A DNA stretch of 64,000 nt, from NCBI GenBank assembly GCA_918026815.1, contig CAKJVC010000010.1, positions 746,501 to 810,500 of the forward strand, read 5' to 3'. The DNA comes from Chalara sp. BL73 (lineage: Eukaryota > Ascomycota > Leotiomycetes > Helotiales). Position numbers and translations under genes: made by a program. The notes under the pieces are model-generated. The model ran no database searches. It had not been told where the DNA came from and saw only the letters and a list, made by a program, of their open reading frames with translations. The first letter of the stretch is position 1; the number at the start of each line of letters is the position of its first letter. Shown in pieces: positions 23,433 through 33,819 of this stretch.

Positions 23433-24966
23433 GTAAAAGTGGAAAGTAGCAAAGTTTGCGAGAGATCGTGGCTTTGCGGGTGTTAGTGACAATTTACCAA
23501 GTATTAATTATTACACTGCATAGCTTTCTCAAGCTCTTTTGATATTATCGTACATACTTCTTTGTGTATTTTCGATACTCATCCTTTTTATCCTCCCATT
23601 GATAGAGATTCAAATTGTAGAGCCAATCAAGTCAATATACCATATTACTGCTTCAAAATGGTGAGCCCTCCATCCCAGTATAGTCGCTCTGATACGCCAC
23701 TGGACCAGCTGCTTTCCGCCGGGTTATCTGCTGAGAAATTCGAGCGAGTTGTTTGGTCGTGAATGCGAAAGAGCCGTAGGAAAATAAAATATTTCCGGAT
23801 CTAAGAAAAGGCACCATAGGTTTCGCGGTTGCTGCCTGCGAAAGATTAATAGGTCCACGAGTTTAGAGGCGAGCAGCAGTTCGAGCGTAACAAAACAAAA
23901 TGAATTAAAAAAAAAAGGCCCAGCGTATTATGGTCCGCGAGTAGGTCTGACTGCGCTATTATGTGGTTTGAACCTAGCCGACAGAGCGTAGCTAAGCTAA
24001 AGCGCAAACCGGCATAGTCTGCTTTGAACCGTGTTTCGGCCTGTGCGGGATGAATACCAGAGCGGAGCGGTCTTGATCTTAGAATATGCGTATTAACGCG
24101 AAGTCGATAACACGAGCCTCCAATTATTCGAATACTTTACCGCAATCTCCTTTGCGCTTACCGATGCCTCCAATCTTGGCCCAAACACGGCGAGTTGTCC
24201 GGGAAAAAAAAGAATTAATAAAAGGAGGGGCGGGAGAGGGTACCATCCTAGTTTTGCCTTCTCTAGATTTCCTGGATTATTGATGTTGTTGATAAATTTG
24301 GCTTGAATAAAGCCGTAAATAATTCTTGGAAACGTCGATTTTATAGAAAAAGGTACTACTGAGTGGCCGCTCTTTACCACCACCAGCCGCTATCTCACTA
24401 CCCAGTTGCGCTTTACGGGCCTTTAGGCATTCTATATCTGAACCAAAAGCTTTCTTTATTAATAATAACTGCTCCTTTCGCTCTAGAAGGCAAAGGACTG
24501 TCTGATTTCGAGGTTCAATAGTTTCCAGATAGGCTTGAAGTAATTAAGATAACTAGAAGCCTTCTTTTCAGTCGCAGATTTAATGGTATGATTATCCTAA
24601 TGTCTCTACTACTAGTCTTTTCTCTCCGTCTCTTGCGCAGTACAAATTCATGGGATGTAACGAGGCTTCCGAAGTATTTACATTAGGGAGGGGTCCATTT
24701 CGGGTCGGCGAATCGACTACGTTGGAGGCTGTTGGATGTTGTTTGGCTACCCAGAGATTCTTGTTGCAAGCGCTTTGAAGCAACAAGTAACCAACCTCGC
24801 GCTCCGCCTTAATGCTATTAACCACGCCTCACTCCTTCTCTCGAGTTCCTCCTTGATATTCCTTGAGTGGAGACGAGCGCTGCCTGGTCGACTGTCTGAT
24901 CATCTGATCTTGTGATCATCTCTTCTACTCATCGTCATATACCAAACCTAGCAAAAATCCACCGCG
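23433..24966. other. Intergenic region with probable decayed element
   Basis: 1.5 kb between the GH3 and 2EXR genes. About 23,780-24,600 is patchy in composition and contains broken coding-like sequence on the minus strand (see separate entry). The last about 140 bases are the 2EXR gene promoter. Confidence 0.45.
24285..24600 (-). pseudogene. Decayed coding-like remnant, possibly from a transposable element
   Basis: Reading the minus strand from about 24600 gives a coding-like segment in one frame (ATEKKASSYLNYFKPIWK), which hits a stop near 24,490. The segment continues in a second frame (LLERKEQLLLIKKAFG, then ECLKARKAQLGSEIAAGGG) to about 24,285. One frameshift would explain the join. The charged, helical character is like the C-terminal part of some fungal transposon proteins, but I cannot name a family. 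No terminal repeats were found. Low confidence. Confidence 0.3.
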
Positions 24967-25839
24967 ATGCGAACCCTGACACGCAAATCCAAAAAATCGT
25001 CGACGCGACACCTGTCGTTTATGCTTTTCAGAGAGCTTCCACCCGAGTTGAGAATCCAGATCTGGGTCTTCAGCCTTCCGAAGGGACGCATTGTAGGTCT
25101 CGAGCAATACTATCAGTTGATTCCAAGGCCCATCCAACGAAGTGGCACGCCAGCCTCCTCGATTCATGAAATCCAACACACGGCTTCGGCTAGCCAGGCA
25201 AATGACCAAGAGAGCGCTGTAGTGTATAGATCACAGACTCGCGTTCCTACCATCTACGCGGTCTGTCGAGAATCTCGAGCCGTTGTCGAGCAGTTTTACA
25301 CCAAGGCGTTCGGAACCGAGAATTCCCCCGGAACGTGGATTGACTTCAGGAGGGACGTATTGTATCTCCCCCAGGAACTGTGTGAATATGGCAGCGGTTT
25401 CTACGAGACCTTTGGGCAGGATATCAAACAAGTGAAGAGCCTCGCAATCAGCGGCATTTGGAGCCCATATCCCGGGGATCCCAGCCCGCTCCACCGGCTT
25501 GACACCGTAAATGATATCTCGGAGGCTCTAGCAAAGTTTGGGAACTTGGAATGGCTGATGTTGGTGGATGCTCAGCATGAGCCGGGCCAGACTGCGGATT
25601 TGGGCTGGATACCTGGGGAGTCAGCCGAGGAGTATGAGAAGTGGCTTCGCCAGTGGGCTCATCCTGCGTATTGTATTGGGCAGTACTTGTGGCCATGTTT
25701 CTCGTTTGGGACTTTCATAGATGATTCAGATGGCGGCGGGCGGTGGCATGAGAAGCTGCGGAGGAAGGTTCATGCTTGGAAAGAAATGTTTAGGAGCATG
25801 TTGTCTGCTCGTTGGCGGCTTAGCCGATCGTCTCCGTAG
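24967..25839 (+). CDS. 2EXR-domain protein
   Basis: A single-exon 290 aa protein with the fungal 2EXR domain, named for two Glu-x-Arg motifs. The first is in LFRELPPELRIQIWVFSLP (residues about 20-38). The second is in YAVCRESRAVVEQFYTKAF (residues about 96-114), followed by WIDFRRDVLYLP. These proteins are abundant in filamentous ascomycetes and superficially resemble F-box proteins at the LPPELR segment, but their function is unknown. The C-terminal half is a conserved-looking alpha/beta region with FGNLEWLMLV. The N-terminus is basic (RTLTRKSKKSSTR). No intron or defect is seen. Confidence 0.82.
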   Translation: MRTLTRKSKKSSTRHLSFMLFRELPPELRIQIWVFSLPKGRIVGLEQYYQLIPRPIQRSGTPASSIHEIQHTASASQANDQESAVVYRSQTRVPTIYAVCRESRAVVEQFYTKAFGTENSPGTWIDFRRDVLYLPQELCEYGSGFYETFGQDIKQVKSLAISGIWSPYPGDPSPLHRLDTVNDISEALAKFGNLEWLMLVDAQHEPGQTADLGWIPGESAEEYEKWLRQWAHPAYCIGQYLWPCFSFGTFIDDSDGGGRWHEKLRRKVHAWKEMFRSMLSARWRLSRSSP

Positions 25840-27244
25840 GACCTGTCAGGCGGCCGGCGATTGAGGTGGTTCTTTATGTAGATAAAGATATTCCCTACAT
25901 GCTAATACGTACTTACGTACATCTATCTAGATGAACCTGATTTCGCCCAAAGGAGACCTGCCCCGCCCCATTTATTGGGTCCCGGAAGGGTTATCTGACA
26001 ACATAGTTTAAATAGACAACGAAAGAGTGCGATTGTACGCTACTTACCTTCCTCGAAATCTTTGGCTTTCAGGAACTTCTTCATCGCTTTGACTTTGAGT
26101 TTAGAGATATAGAAATTGAATGTATTTCCGATCTCTTCTTATCTATATTTGGCGAAAGTTTGAAATGGTAGCCTTAAAGTGTTGCTGGACTTGCAGGTGG
26201 TGGGCTCGATTTGGATCATGGATTTTTGGCATGGATTCCGATAGCATGCTTTCTTTTACATGTCATTGCCTAGCATAATGATTGCTCATCTGAATTGCTG
26301 ATCAAAACAATGATGCAAGAGTTGGGAGCTGAGAGTTCGCTGAAGTCATGTTTATTAAAACCCTTTTCTACATGTGTTTTAGCTCCCTTAACGTCTCCTA
26401 GAATTGTGGCTCCGGTGGATGCACATTTGCTTCACATGCTGAAGTGACTCATTAAGTCGTAATTTGTCCTGCACTACGTCGTTGTAGCTTCTCAAAGGCC
26501 TAGCCGTGTATGGAACAGATTCCTCTATAGGAGAATGAGATGTGGAATAGATGGACGTCTGTTGATGGATCTGGGTAGGGGCAAAAACAGAACAGCGGTA
26601 CATGACGGAATCAAATTAAGTTGTATGGAAAACAACAGCTGGACCTAAATTAGTTTATCACTCTTTCCAAACCTGCGATAGGAGCGAACCCCCTTGGCCC
26701 GTTTGGTACTAAGCCTAAGCCTAAGCTAGAACACTCTAGAGTAGTTATGGTAGATCGCTTCAGGGGGACGATGCTGGTGGAGGATAACAACCCTCTTCTA
26801 ACCTCCTAAACTACAATGCCATCCTAATTTCTATGCCATTTAATTTGTCGTTAGGAGTCATGTTGGATCCAGGCCCTGCTAGATCTGAAGTTGAGAATGG
26901 CATGTTTCCTTTAGTCGGTTGGATCACGACTATTGTCTGGCGCAAGGTTTCATGCGAAGTGTGGTTCGCGGCAGGGCCATTCCACGAGTTCTGATATTTT
27001 GATTATCGAGTAGGAGGGTGCGCGAGAAGTAGGCACGGAATGCTCTTGCTCAAAAGATTCGTGATTCACTCTAGGCGAGATTTTTCTGAGATCCTAATGA
27101 TTGCTGTTCACGGTGTTGAATTTCTAGTAATGTGCAAATGTAGATGTATCTATTCTGTGGGAAGAAGTGCCATATCATATAACTCCATCAATGCAATGAG
27201 AAAAAAAGGTCTTCATTCCGCGTCATCAGCAAACCGACCCAAAT
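25840..27244. other. Convergent intergenic region, 1.4 kb
   Basis: Lies between the 2EXR stop (plus) and the DUF676 esterase stop (minus). No supported gene. A short iteration, ctaagcctaagcctaagc, occurs at about 26710-26726. The stretch 26640-26900 differs in texture from its flanks and may be an old repeat, but I cannot identify it. Confidence 0.45.
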
Positions 27245-30200
27245 CTAATTTACCTGTGTACGCCTTACAGTATCTGTTTGTTTATCTTCAGTAATCGCAT
27301 CCTCTAGTCCTCCCTTGACTCTGGATGGCTGCTCCTTTAGTATCCCTTGCACAACCGGCTCTCCTTGGATCGCGTCTACTTGCGCTGTGCCTGGCTTCTT
27401 CCCAAGAAACTCGTCAATCGTCTTCTCCTTTTCCTTTTCCTGTCCATTGTCCTCCGTCCCTTGCTGGGTACTCAATCCTAAAAGAGGACTTTTGCCAGCG
27501 ATCACCTCCGTCCAGTTCCAGCCTCCCTTCTTCGCGTCGCCAGACAAGCGTCTCAGCTCCTCCTCATCACTATCATTCTCACTGTCCGCCCAATCTCTCT
27601 CACTCCAAGCGGCGTCCGAGTCTGTGGGTGTCCTCTCGAAAGATGGTCTCCTCAATTTAATATTGATACCTAGATTTCCGGATTTTGGTGCTGAATGTAA
27701 TGCCGGGACTTCGTCCGAAGCTTCTCTAGCTTCCGAATCAGTGCGGTCGGGATGAACAATAGGACATATTAAATTCTCTTGAGATTCCTTGGTCTCTTTT
27801 CCCGTGACATCAGGGGCTACCTTCTCATCTTTGGCCCGTTCGGCATTACTCTCATCTTCATCTCTAGTGAGTGCTGCTTCAGAATCACCAAAATGCGTGT
27901 CGCAAAGATGCTTGACGACCGGCCATCCGTATGCATTGGAAAACATACGCCGCACAATCATATTATTATGCGCATCGGGTTCTAGTCTAACAAGAACTTT
28001 ACGCCAAGAGAGATCACGATGGTACGCTCGCGCTATCTTCTCCTCGACTTTCATTGCGGAGCTATCGATAACATCTCGAGGATCTTTATCGGGGTTTGTG
28101 TGGCGAGTATCATCGTAGTCCCGGGAAGAAATATTGCTGTCTGTATGAGGCGGGCTCTTTGGGATCTCGCCACTTCCTCCTAGAGACGAACGCCTTCGAA
28201 GCAAACCCGCATTAGTAGAACGGCGTTTCAAAGGCGGTGGTGGAATATCTTCTGGATGGTAAACTCGATCGTGGAAGATCGTTCTTTGGCGAGATTCTGG
28301 ATTTATGAGAAATTCAACAGGTGGCAAGGGGGGTTTAAGCAGATCGCCAGCTGACTCAAAGAAAGTTGTTCTAGGTGGAGCGGCCATGCGGTCGAAATCC
28401 TCACGACCCAGATTGCCGGACGTAGCCTTGCCTATCCGCTGAGGAGATGGCTCTCGTGGCGATAAAGAGCTACTAGAGTCATCATTGACCTTAAGGGTCT
28501 GAGATCTCTTGTATATCTTGCTTGACTTGGATTGATGATTGTGAGTGGCTGGAGAAGGGACAGGTGTGAAGAACTTGATAATGCTGGCGAGGGGTCCGGG
28601 ATCATCTTTTGGTGATGTTGATGTAATTGTAAGACTACTTATGTCATTGCGTTCGGTAGATGGTGATACAGGAGATTCAATACTCTGTGGGCCCGAGTTC
28701 TTCGTGTTTCGAGCATTATCTTCAAGCGTGGCGGAAGGAGGAGGTTGAGGAACATCAGCTCCATGTCCTTGTCTTGTAGGCGTGTTGGTGCCAGTCTCAT
28801 TATCACTAGTACCTGCATCCGAGAATGCTCGCCTATTTGGAGAGCTGGAGTTCTGACCTGTAAGCTCAGCCCATCCCCAGCCAGCCATCGTTCCAACAAG
28901 GCCGTTCTCTCGGCGTGCTTTCTCAACGCGACCCAGTCCTTGCCAGTCGAGAAACAACAGACAACTTGTTCTTAGAGGCACGATACCGTCATTGACCACA
29001 TTGGAATATACCGTTCGATTTCTGAACTTCTTCAGCACGATATGCGCAGGGCCAGTAGGCAGTACCCTTAGAAGAGGTTTCGACTCCGGAGCTGCCGCAC
29101 CCTCAATCTTCTTATCGAGACCTCCAACTATAGCGCCCCATCCACTTCGAGCGAGTGTAGGTGCACGCCAAGTCAATCCAAGGTCCTGCCCTGTTCGTCC
29201 AACCAAACCAAAATCCAGTGCAAACTTGACGTAGAGCGGATTCTCGTTACTTAATCCGAGGAACGGCGAGGCCATAGAAATGAAATTGATAGGCTCTATA
29301 ATGTCAAAGAACGTTGGCGAATGTTTCTGTATATATGCCACTGCGTAAGTCTGAACAAGACCACCCAACGAATGTGCGATGAAGCTAATGCTTGTGATCT
29401 TATATGCCAGCTTCTTGTCATGGTAGGGTTCTTTGATAATTGTGCTATCATGATGTGCAGGCTTGCCTGGCAGCTTCGTAGCTTCTGGCTTCAGGGCATG
29501 GGAAAGTGATTCAGCTGCAGATTTCTTGCTCACTGGTCGATATGGCTGATCCGGATACGTCATCTGTAAAACATATTTCGCCAACCGTTTCCCCAGATAC
29601 TTTATACCTCTCTCTGTACGAACAGCATTTCCGGAAAAACCTCGCACGATGACCTCTTCCTCATCATCGTCATCCTCAGGAACTTTAGCTCTGTTCTCGT
29701 TGCCATTCCTTTCCTCATTCTGCTTCGTATCAGAAAGACCCTCTCTCTGCTTTGATCTCCCTCTAGATTTCCGCAATCTCGCATCTATCTTTGCCTGTTT
29801 CGCTGCAGCATCTATGCTCTCTTTCAAGAAAAGCATATCCGCGCCAAGATTACTATGCAGTCCATGCGTCAACACGACTAAATGCACCTTCTTCTGTCGC
29901 TTCTGTCTGTGCTCCCCCTCCTCTCCTCTATCCCCTGTCGCACTATCAACAGGCGCATCCTTATTCTTGTCTGCCGCCCTCTCCTTCCCGTCATCATCCC
30001 ATTCCGGCATGCGTGGCGTATTCCATAGGCTCGCTGTATCATCAACCCTTAACTTGATCGCCTTTGAATATATGCCCCTCGGCTGCGCATTATGATACCC
30101 GACCTTCGCGCCATGGCTCTGCTGATGATCACTCACTTGTCCCGGCGTGGGTGTCGCATTCCCTGTTAAGCCATACCCAATAGACAAACTTTTCTCGTCT

Positions 30201-30661
30201 CTCCCCAACAGTATCTCATAATGCACACCGGCGCTTGTCGAAAAGATGACTTGTGACGAGACCTCCACAACCCACGTAACACTCTTCACCTCCTCCTCTT
30301 CTCCATCCCCTCCACCTCTTCCCCTCCCCGTACCCGCGCTCTGCCGCACATCCTCCGGCACAAAAAGCTCTGTACTGAATGTGCCTCCCGCCTTTAAATT
30401 TGGCTCAAATTCCGGAACGCCATAGCGTTTCGGGTCTTCAAATTTCGCGTTCGGGTTGAAGGTCGCCGGATAGGCTGCGGCGTAGAGTGTGTATGGCCCG
30501 TGGACGAACGCTGCGCGCAAGGCTATTGCGGATGTATTTTTGATCTTGAGATGGAGTTGTGTCGGGGAAGGAAGGATGCGGTCGTGTGCCGGAGTATAGG
30601 TTACTGTATAGCGTACTACTTCTCCAATTTTGACGCTGCCGGCCTGGTGCAGGAGCAGCAT
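27245..30661 (-). CDS. DUF676 family serine esterase/lipase (Rog1-like)
   Basis: A 1138 aa single-exon alpha/beta-hydrolase of the DUF676 family, which includes yeast Rog1 and Lpl1 lipases. The N-terminal about 190 residues form a beta-rich region (VRYTVTYTPAHDRI). The hydrolase begins at LVVLTHGLHSNLGAD. The nucleophile is S431 in SFIAHSLGGLVQTYAV. The likely acid is D558 in NVVNDGIVPLR, and the likely histidine is H898 in PDAHNNMIVRRMFSNAYGW. Between acid and histidine lies an unusually long disordered Ser/Pro-rich insertion of about 320 residues. The last about 190 residues are acidic and disordered. The reading frame ends in CAG|GTAAAT, so a terminal intron that would change the last few residues is possible. 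Substrate (phospholipid or acylglycerol) is not predictable from sequence. Confidence 0.83.
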   Translation of the reverse strand: MLLLHQAGSVKIGEVVRYTVTYTPAHDRILPSPTQLHLKIKNTSAIALRAAFVHGPYTLYAAAYPATFNPNAKFEDPKRYGVPEFEPNLKAGGTFSTELFVPEDVRQSAGTGRGRGGGDGEEEEVKSVTWVVEVSSQVIFSTSAGVHYEILLGRDEKSLSIGYGLTGNATPTPGQVSDHQQSHGAKVGYHNAQPRGIYSKAIKLRVDDTASLWNTPRMPEWDDDGKERAADKNKDAPVDSATGDRGEEGEHRQKRQKKVHLVVLTHGLHSNLGADMLFLKESIDAAAKQAKIDARLRKSRGRSKQREGLSDTKQNEERNGNENRAKVPEDDDDEEEVIVRGFSGNAVRTERGIKYLGKRLAKYVLQMTYPDQPYRPVSKKSAAESLSHALKPEATKLPGKPAHHDSTIIKEPYHDKKLAYKITSISFIAHSLGGLVQTYAVAYIQKHSPTFFDIIEPINFISMASPFLGLSNENPLYVKFALDFGLVGRTGQDLGLTWRAPTLARSGWGAIVGGLDKKIEGAAAPESKPLLRVLPTGPAHIVLKKFRNRTVYSNVVNDGIVPLRTSCLLFLDWQGLGRVEKARRENGLVGTMAGWGWAELTGQNSSSPNRRAFSDAGTSDNETGTNTPTRQGHGADVPQPPPSATLEDNARNTKNSGPQSIESPVSPSTERNDISSLTITSTSPKDDPGPLASIIKFFTPVPSPATHNHQSKSSKIYKRSQTLKVNDDSSSSLSPREPSPQRIGKATSGNLGREDFDRMAAPPRTTFFESAGDLLKPPLPPVEFLINPESRQRTIFHDRVYHPEDIPPPPLKRRSTNAGLLRRRSSLGGSGEIPKSPPHTDSNISSRDYDDTRHTNPDKDPRDVIDSSAMKVEEKIARAYHRDLSWRKVLVRLEPDAHNNMIVRRMFSNAYGWPVVKHLCDTHFGDSEAALTRDEDESNAERAKDEKVAPDVTGKETKESQENLICPIVHPDRTDSEAREASDEVPALHSAPKSGNLGINIKLRRPSFERTPTDSDAAWSERDWADSENDSDEEELRRLSGDAKKGGWNWTEVIAGKSPLLGLSTQQGTEDNGQEKEKEKTIDEFLGKKPGTAQVDAIQGEPVVQGILKEQPSRVKGGLEDAITEDKQTDTVRRTQVN

Positions 30662-31362
30662 CTTTGGGTGTGAGAGAGCGGTGTGTGTTGGTTGTTGTTC
30701 GAATTAGAACGGTGTCATGACTCCATGTCTGGTTAGGAGGCTCAAGCGCAGTCCATGGGCAACTGCTTGGTTCTTATATCGAGCTTCTCTCTGTTGTCGA
30801 TTAGCAAACGGTGGTAATTCACATATTTCATCATGTCCACGGGACGGTTGACAAAATGACCGGGTATCCGAGAATGACGCTGCTGTGTGGCTGTGCGTCA
30901 GATTCTACAGGGGGGTTGGAAAGTGGCTCCTTTCATTTTTAGGAATACACTGTTCTGATCGAAGGTAACGAATGCTGCACATTTATTGAAGACCGTTATC
31001 ATTATATGTGGTTACTTCTCTTAACAAAGGGGCTAGCTAGGGTATATTCTCCAAAATAAAGCATACTACATAGAAATATACAAGTGTTATATCGTAGATT
31101 CCGGGGATTCTATGTGTTCAACTGTTCGGAAATTAGAGCCTCGTTCAGTAAGGGGAAGAAGACATGCAAGCTTTCCTGAGGTTTGCGTACCCCTTTGCTG
31201 GAATTCCCTTGCCCGGATGAGTTATTTTCGGTATCCCGAAGCATAAGCAATGCTGGACAAACAGAACAACCAGGACTTTTAATTGTAATTGAACAATTGG
31301 AATCCTGGGTTTCTTCTAACTCTTGTTTGTTGCAGTGATAGGACTCATAACCTATTTTTTTT
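30662..31362. other. Intergenic region between the esterase and RBR ligase
   Basis: 700 bp containing the promoter of the minus-strand esterase and the 3' UTR of the minus-strand RBR gene. The open frame at 31110-31526 on the minus strand overlaps the RBR 3' end in another frame and has no recognisable content. AT-rich at 31,020-31,110. Confidence 0.5.
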
Positions 31363-33819
31363 TCAAGGCATAGTAATAACACCGTCCTCAGGAGGCCCAG
31401 CTTCCACATGTCGTCTCCATGCTCCCACTCTATTCGCGTATCGCCCAGCACCAGCGAGTCCGGCCAAGACCGAGTCTGGCGGCGTAGCTGCTGGCAATCT
31501 CTGGGGAGATCTCCTTGCTGGATCATGCACAGCAGCCTCGCTAGCGTAATCAGTCCTGGTTCTCCTAGGTACGACTCTCTCCTCTGGCCGTGTAGACTGC
31601 GCAGAATTGTACGTATGTTCCCTCATCGTATGCCTTCTCAAGATCGGAGGCGGAGAGCCTCTTCGTTCTATACCTTGCCAGTATGCTTGTGCAGGAGGCG
31701 GTGGGACTCTCCTCGGCCCAGCAGCAGGCTGTAATGGCCCTGGAGCAGGTCGGACTGGTCCACGAGCTTGTGCTATCTGCATCACATAATTCGCAGCCCT
31801 CGTGGCTTGATCAAAGGGTCCTGCTAATATATTCTGGGCAGTTCGGACATAGTTCTGATTCATGAAATGAGCGGCTCCATTTCCGATGCCGTGAATATCG
31901 CCTATTCCTCCTTGGTAACCGCCATCGATGTTGTCGGCTACGGCCATTCTTTGAAGTCTGCGCGCCAGTCGCTCGTCCTCAAGCTCCTGCCGCCGACGAG
32001 CGCTCATTTCCTCGTCGTAGTTTGTTGGTGGTCGCGGCGGCCTGCGTAATCGATGGGGTCGTTGAGGCTGATCTTGGTTTCGAGGCTGTTCGTTTTGAGG
32101 CTGCTCTTGTTGATGCTGCTCATTTTGAGCGGCTGGATTCTCCGGTACACGCATGTGATTCAAACGATCAGCTTCGTGGACCCTACGGTCTTGTTCTACT
32201 GCATCGTAATTAAACCAAGGACAGTTACAGGTCTTCCACTTTAAACCGCAAATCATACAAAACTCTGCTGTACAACGACTATATTCAGTTAGTATGTTGA
32301 AGATGAGCCGAATTTGGAAACGCACCAAGTCATATGATTACAACCCTCTTTCAGTTCTACCATAGTCCTGCAGCTATAGCATCTCTGCCATCCAGCTTGC
32401 TTTGCTGCTTCCAATAAAGCATTCGTCTCCTCATCCTTTGGACACTCTTTTGACCCGTGCCATTTGCCATTACACAAACAGCATACCTTCAGCTTGCAAC
32501 GGCTACACTTCCCATACTTGCGCCCATCCTCCTTATGGATATTCCCGGGCTTAATCCATTCACCACAGCGCCGGCCCGGGCAATAGATCCGGTTTTTGGT
32601 GGTGTATTCCTGATACTTCCTATTCCAGTTCTTCTTGAACTCAATACTAAATAACCGCTCCACATGTTTCAGTGGTATGCAATCAGATGTACAACATTTT
32701 GGCGGCATATGCTGGGGATCGGTGACAGATAACTTAAATATTCTTTTCAAGCAAGCATGGCACATTCGATGTCCGCATTTCAGCTTGGCCGACTTAGATC
32801 GGGGTATATCGTCCGAGAGGCATGTTAGACATTCGACCCTTATGGATATTAGGATCATCAATATGTGCGAGATTGTGCACTTACAGTTTTTCTGGCTCTC
32901 GGTGAGGTTGTGGTGAAGGGCCCAGAAAGGCATTGAGGAAGGTAGAGCGCTTATATGTAGACGTACTATTGGTAGTAGATGTTGCTTGTGTCCCTCTCAT
33001 CCTCTCACTAGCCAAAGTTGTAGTATTACTTCTCCTTAGACTAGGTCTAGGTTGGGAGGGCAGGTCTCTCGTTGATGCGCTTCTGCAAAATGTATAAGCA
33101 ATGTATATAAAGTACTCAAGAGAAGGGTGATACCTTTGTAATGGTGAAGGAGGTCTGCTATTTGGAGATGATTTGTGTCTAGTATGCGATACTCTACTTC
33201 TACGAACAGTTTCCGTCCTTTCTTTTGGCAGATCCACAGCGTCTCTGTCTTTTCTTGATCTTCGTTCTTTGGGTCTTGGCCCTAGATGTAATACCGATTC
33301 GTGCTCAGTGACATATATTATTGTAGTCCTCCTCTTCCTTGGCTTGACCTCGACAGGTTCTGAGACCGTAGACCCCACGTCTGACTCTCTGGTCTCTGAA
33401 TCATCCCCTCTGCTTCTCTCTCGTATAGATCTATGCGAAGACTTCGATCGTATATGCGATGAACGAGATCGGTGAACATGATATTCATCATCCCTCGCAG
33501 ATGACTTCCTCCGTCTGCGACGCACAGCTTCTTCAGAACTACCATGTCGCCTTCTCCTATGATTTGAACTGGACTTTAGGGTATTGAGTGTCGTTCGAGA
33601 CTCCGAGACAATCGCCGGCATTGTTGCAGATGAACATTTCCCTCCACGGTGCCCATCTTCCCTTTCTAGTTCGCCTCTCTGAAACTCCTCATTCTCATGA
33701 CTTTGTGTAACCGTTTTCTTGCCACGGGACCTATGTCTCTGGCTGTCCTCCCATTCGCTGTAGGACCTTCTTCGTGGCCTCGTGCCTCTTTCCTCGTCTA
33801 TCAAGCGTGGATATGCCAT
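31363..33819 (-). CDS. RBR (RING-IBR-RING) E3 ubiquitin ligase
   Basis: An RBR-type E3 ligase, which takes ubiquitin onto a RING2 cysteine before passing it to substrates. Four exons, 33819-33134, 33082-32885, 32838-32326 and 32278-31363, encode 770 aa. The start is MAYPRLIDEERG at 33819; no ATG precedes it in frame. Residues 1-290 are disordered and strongly Arg/Ser/His-rich, like SR proteins. RING1 is CLTCLSDDIP...CGHRMCHACL. The IBR is YCPGRRCGEW...CSRCKLKVCCLCNGKWH. RING2 is CYSCRTMVELKEGCNHMTC, with catalytic C461 before NHM, and then CRCTAEFCMICG. The last about 270 residues are rich in Pro/Gln/Arg. The RING2 splice (32325-32279) is needed to make MTCRC. The first intron (33133-33083) is 51 nt without a stop, so it could be retained in frame. 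Confidence 0.88.
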
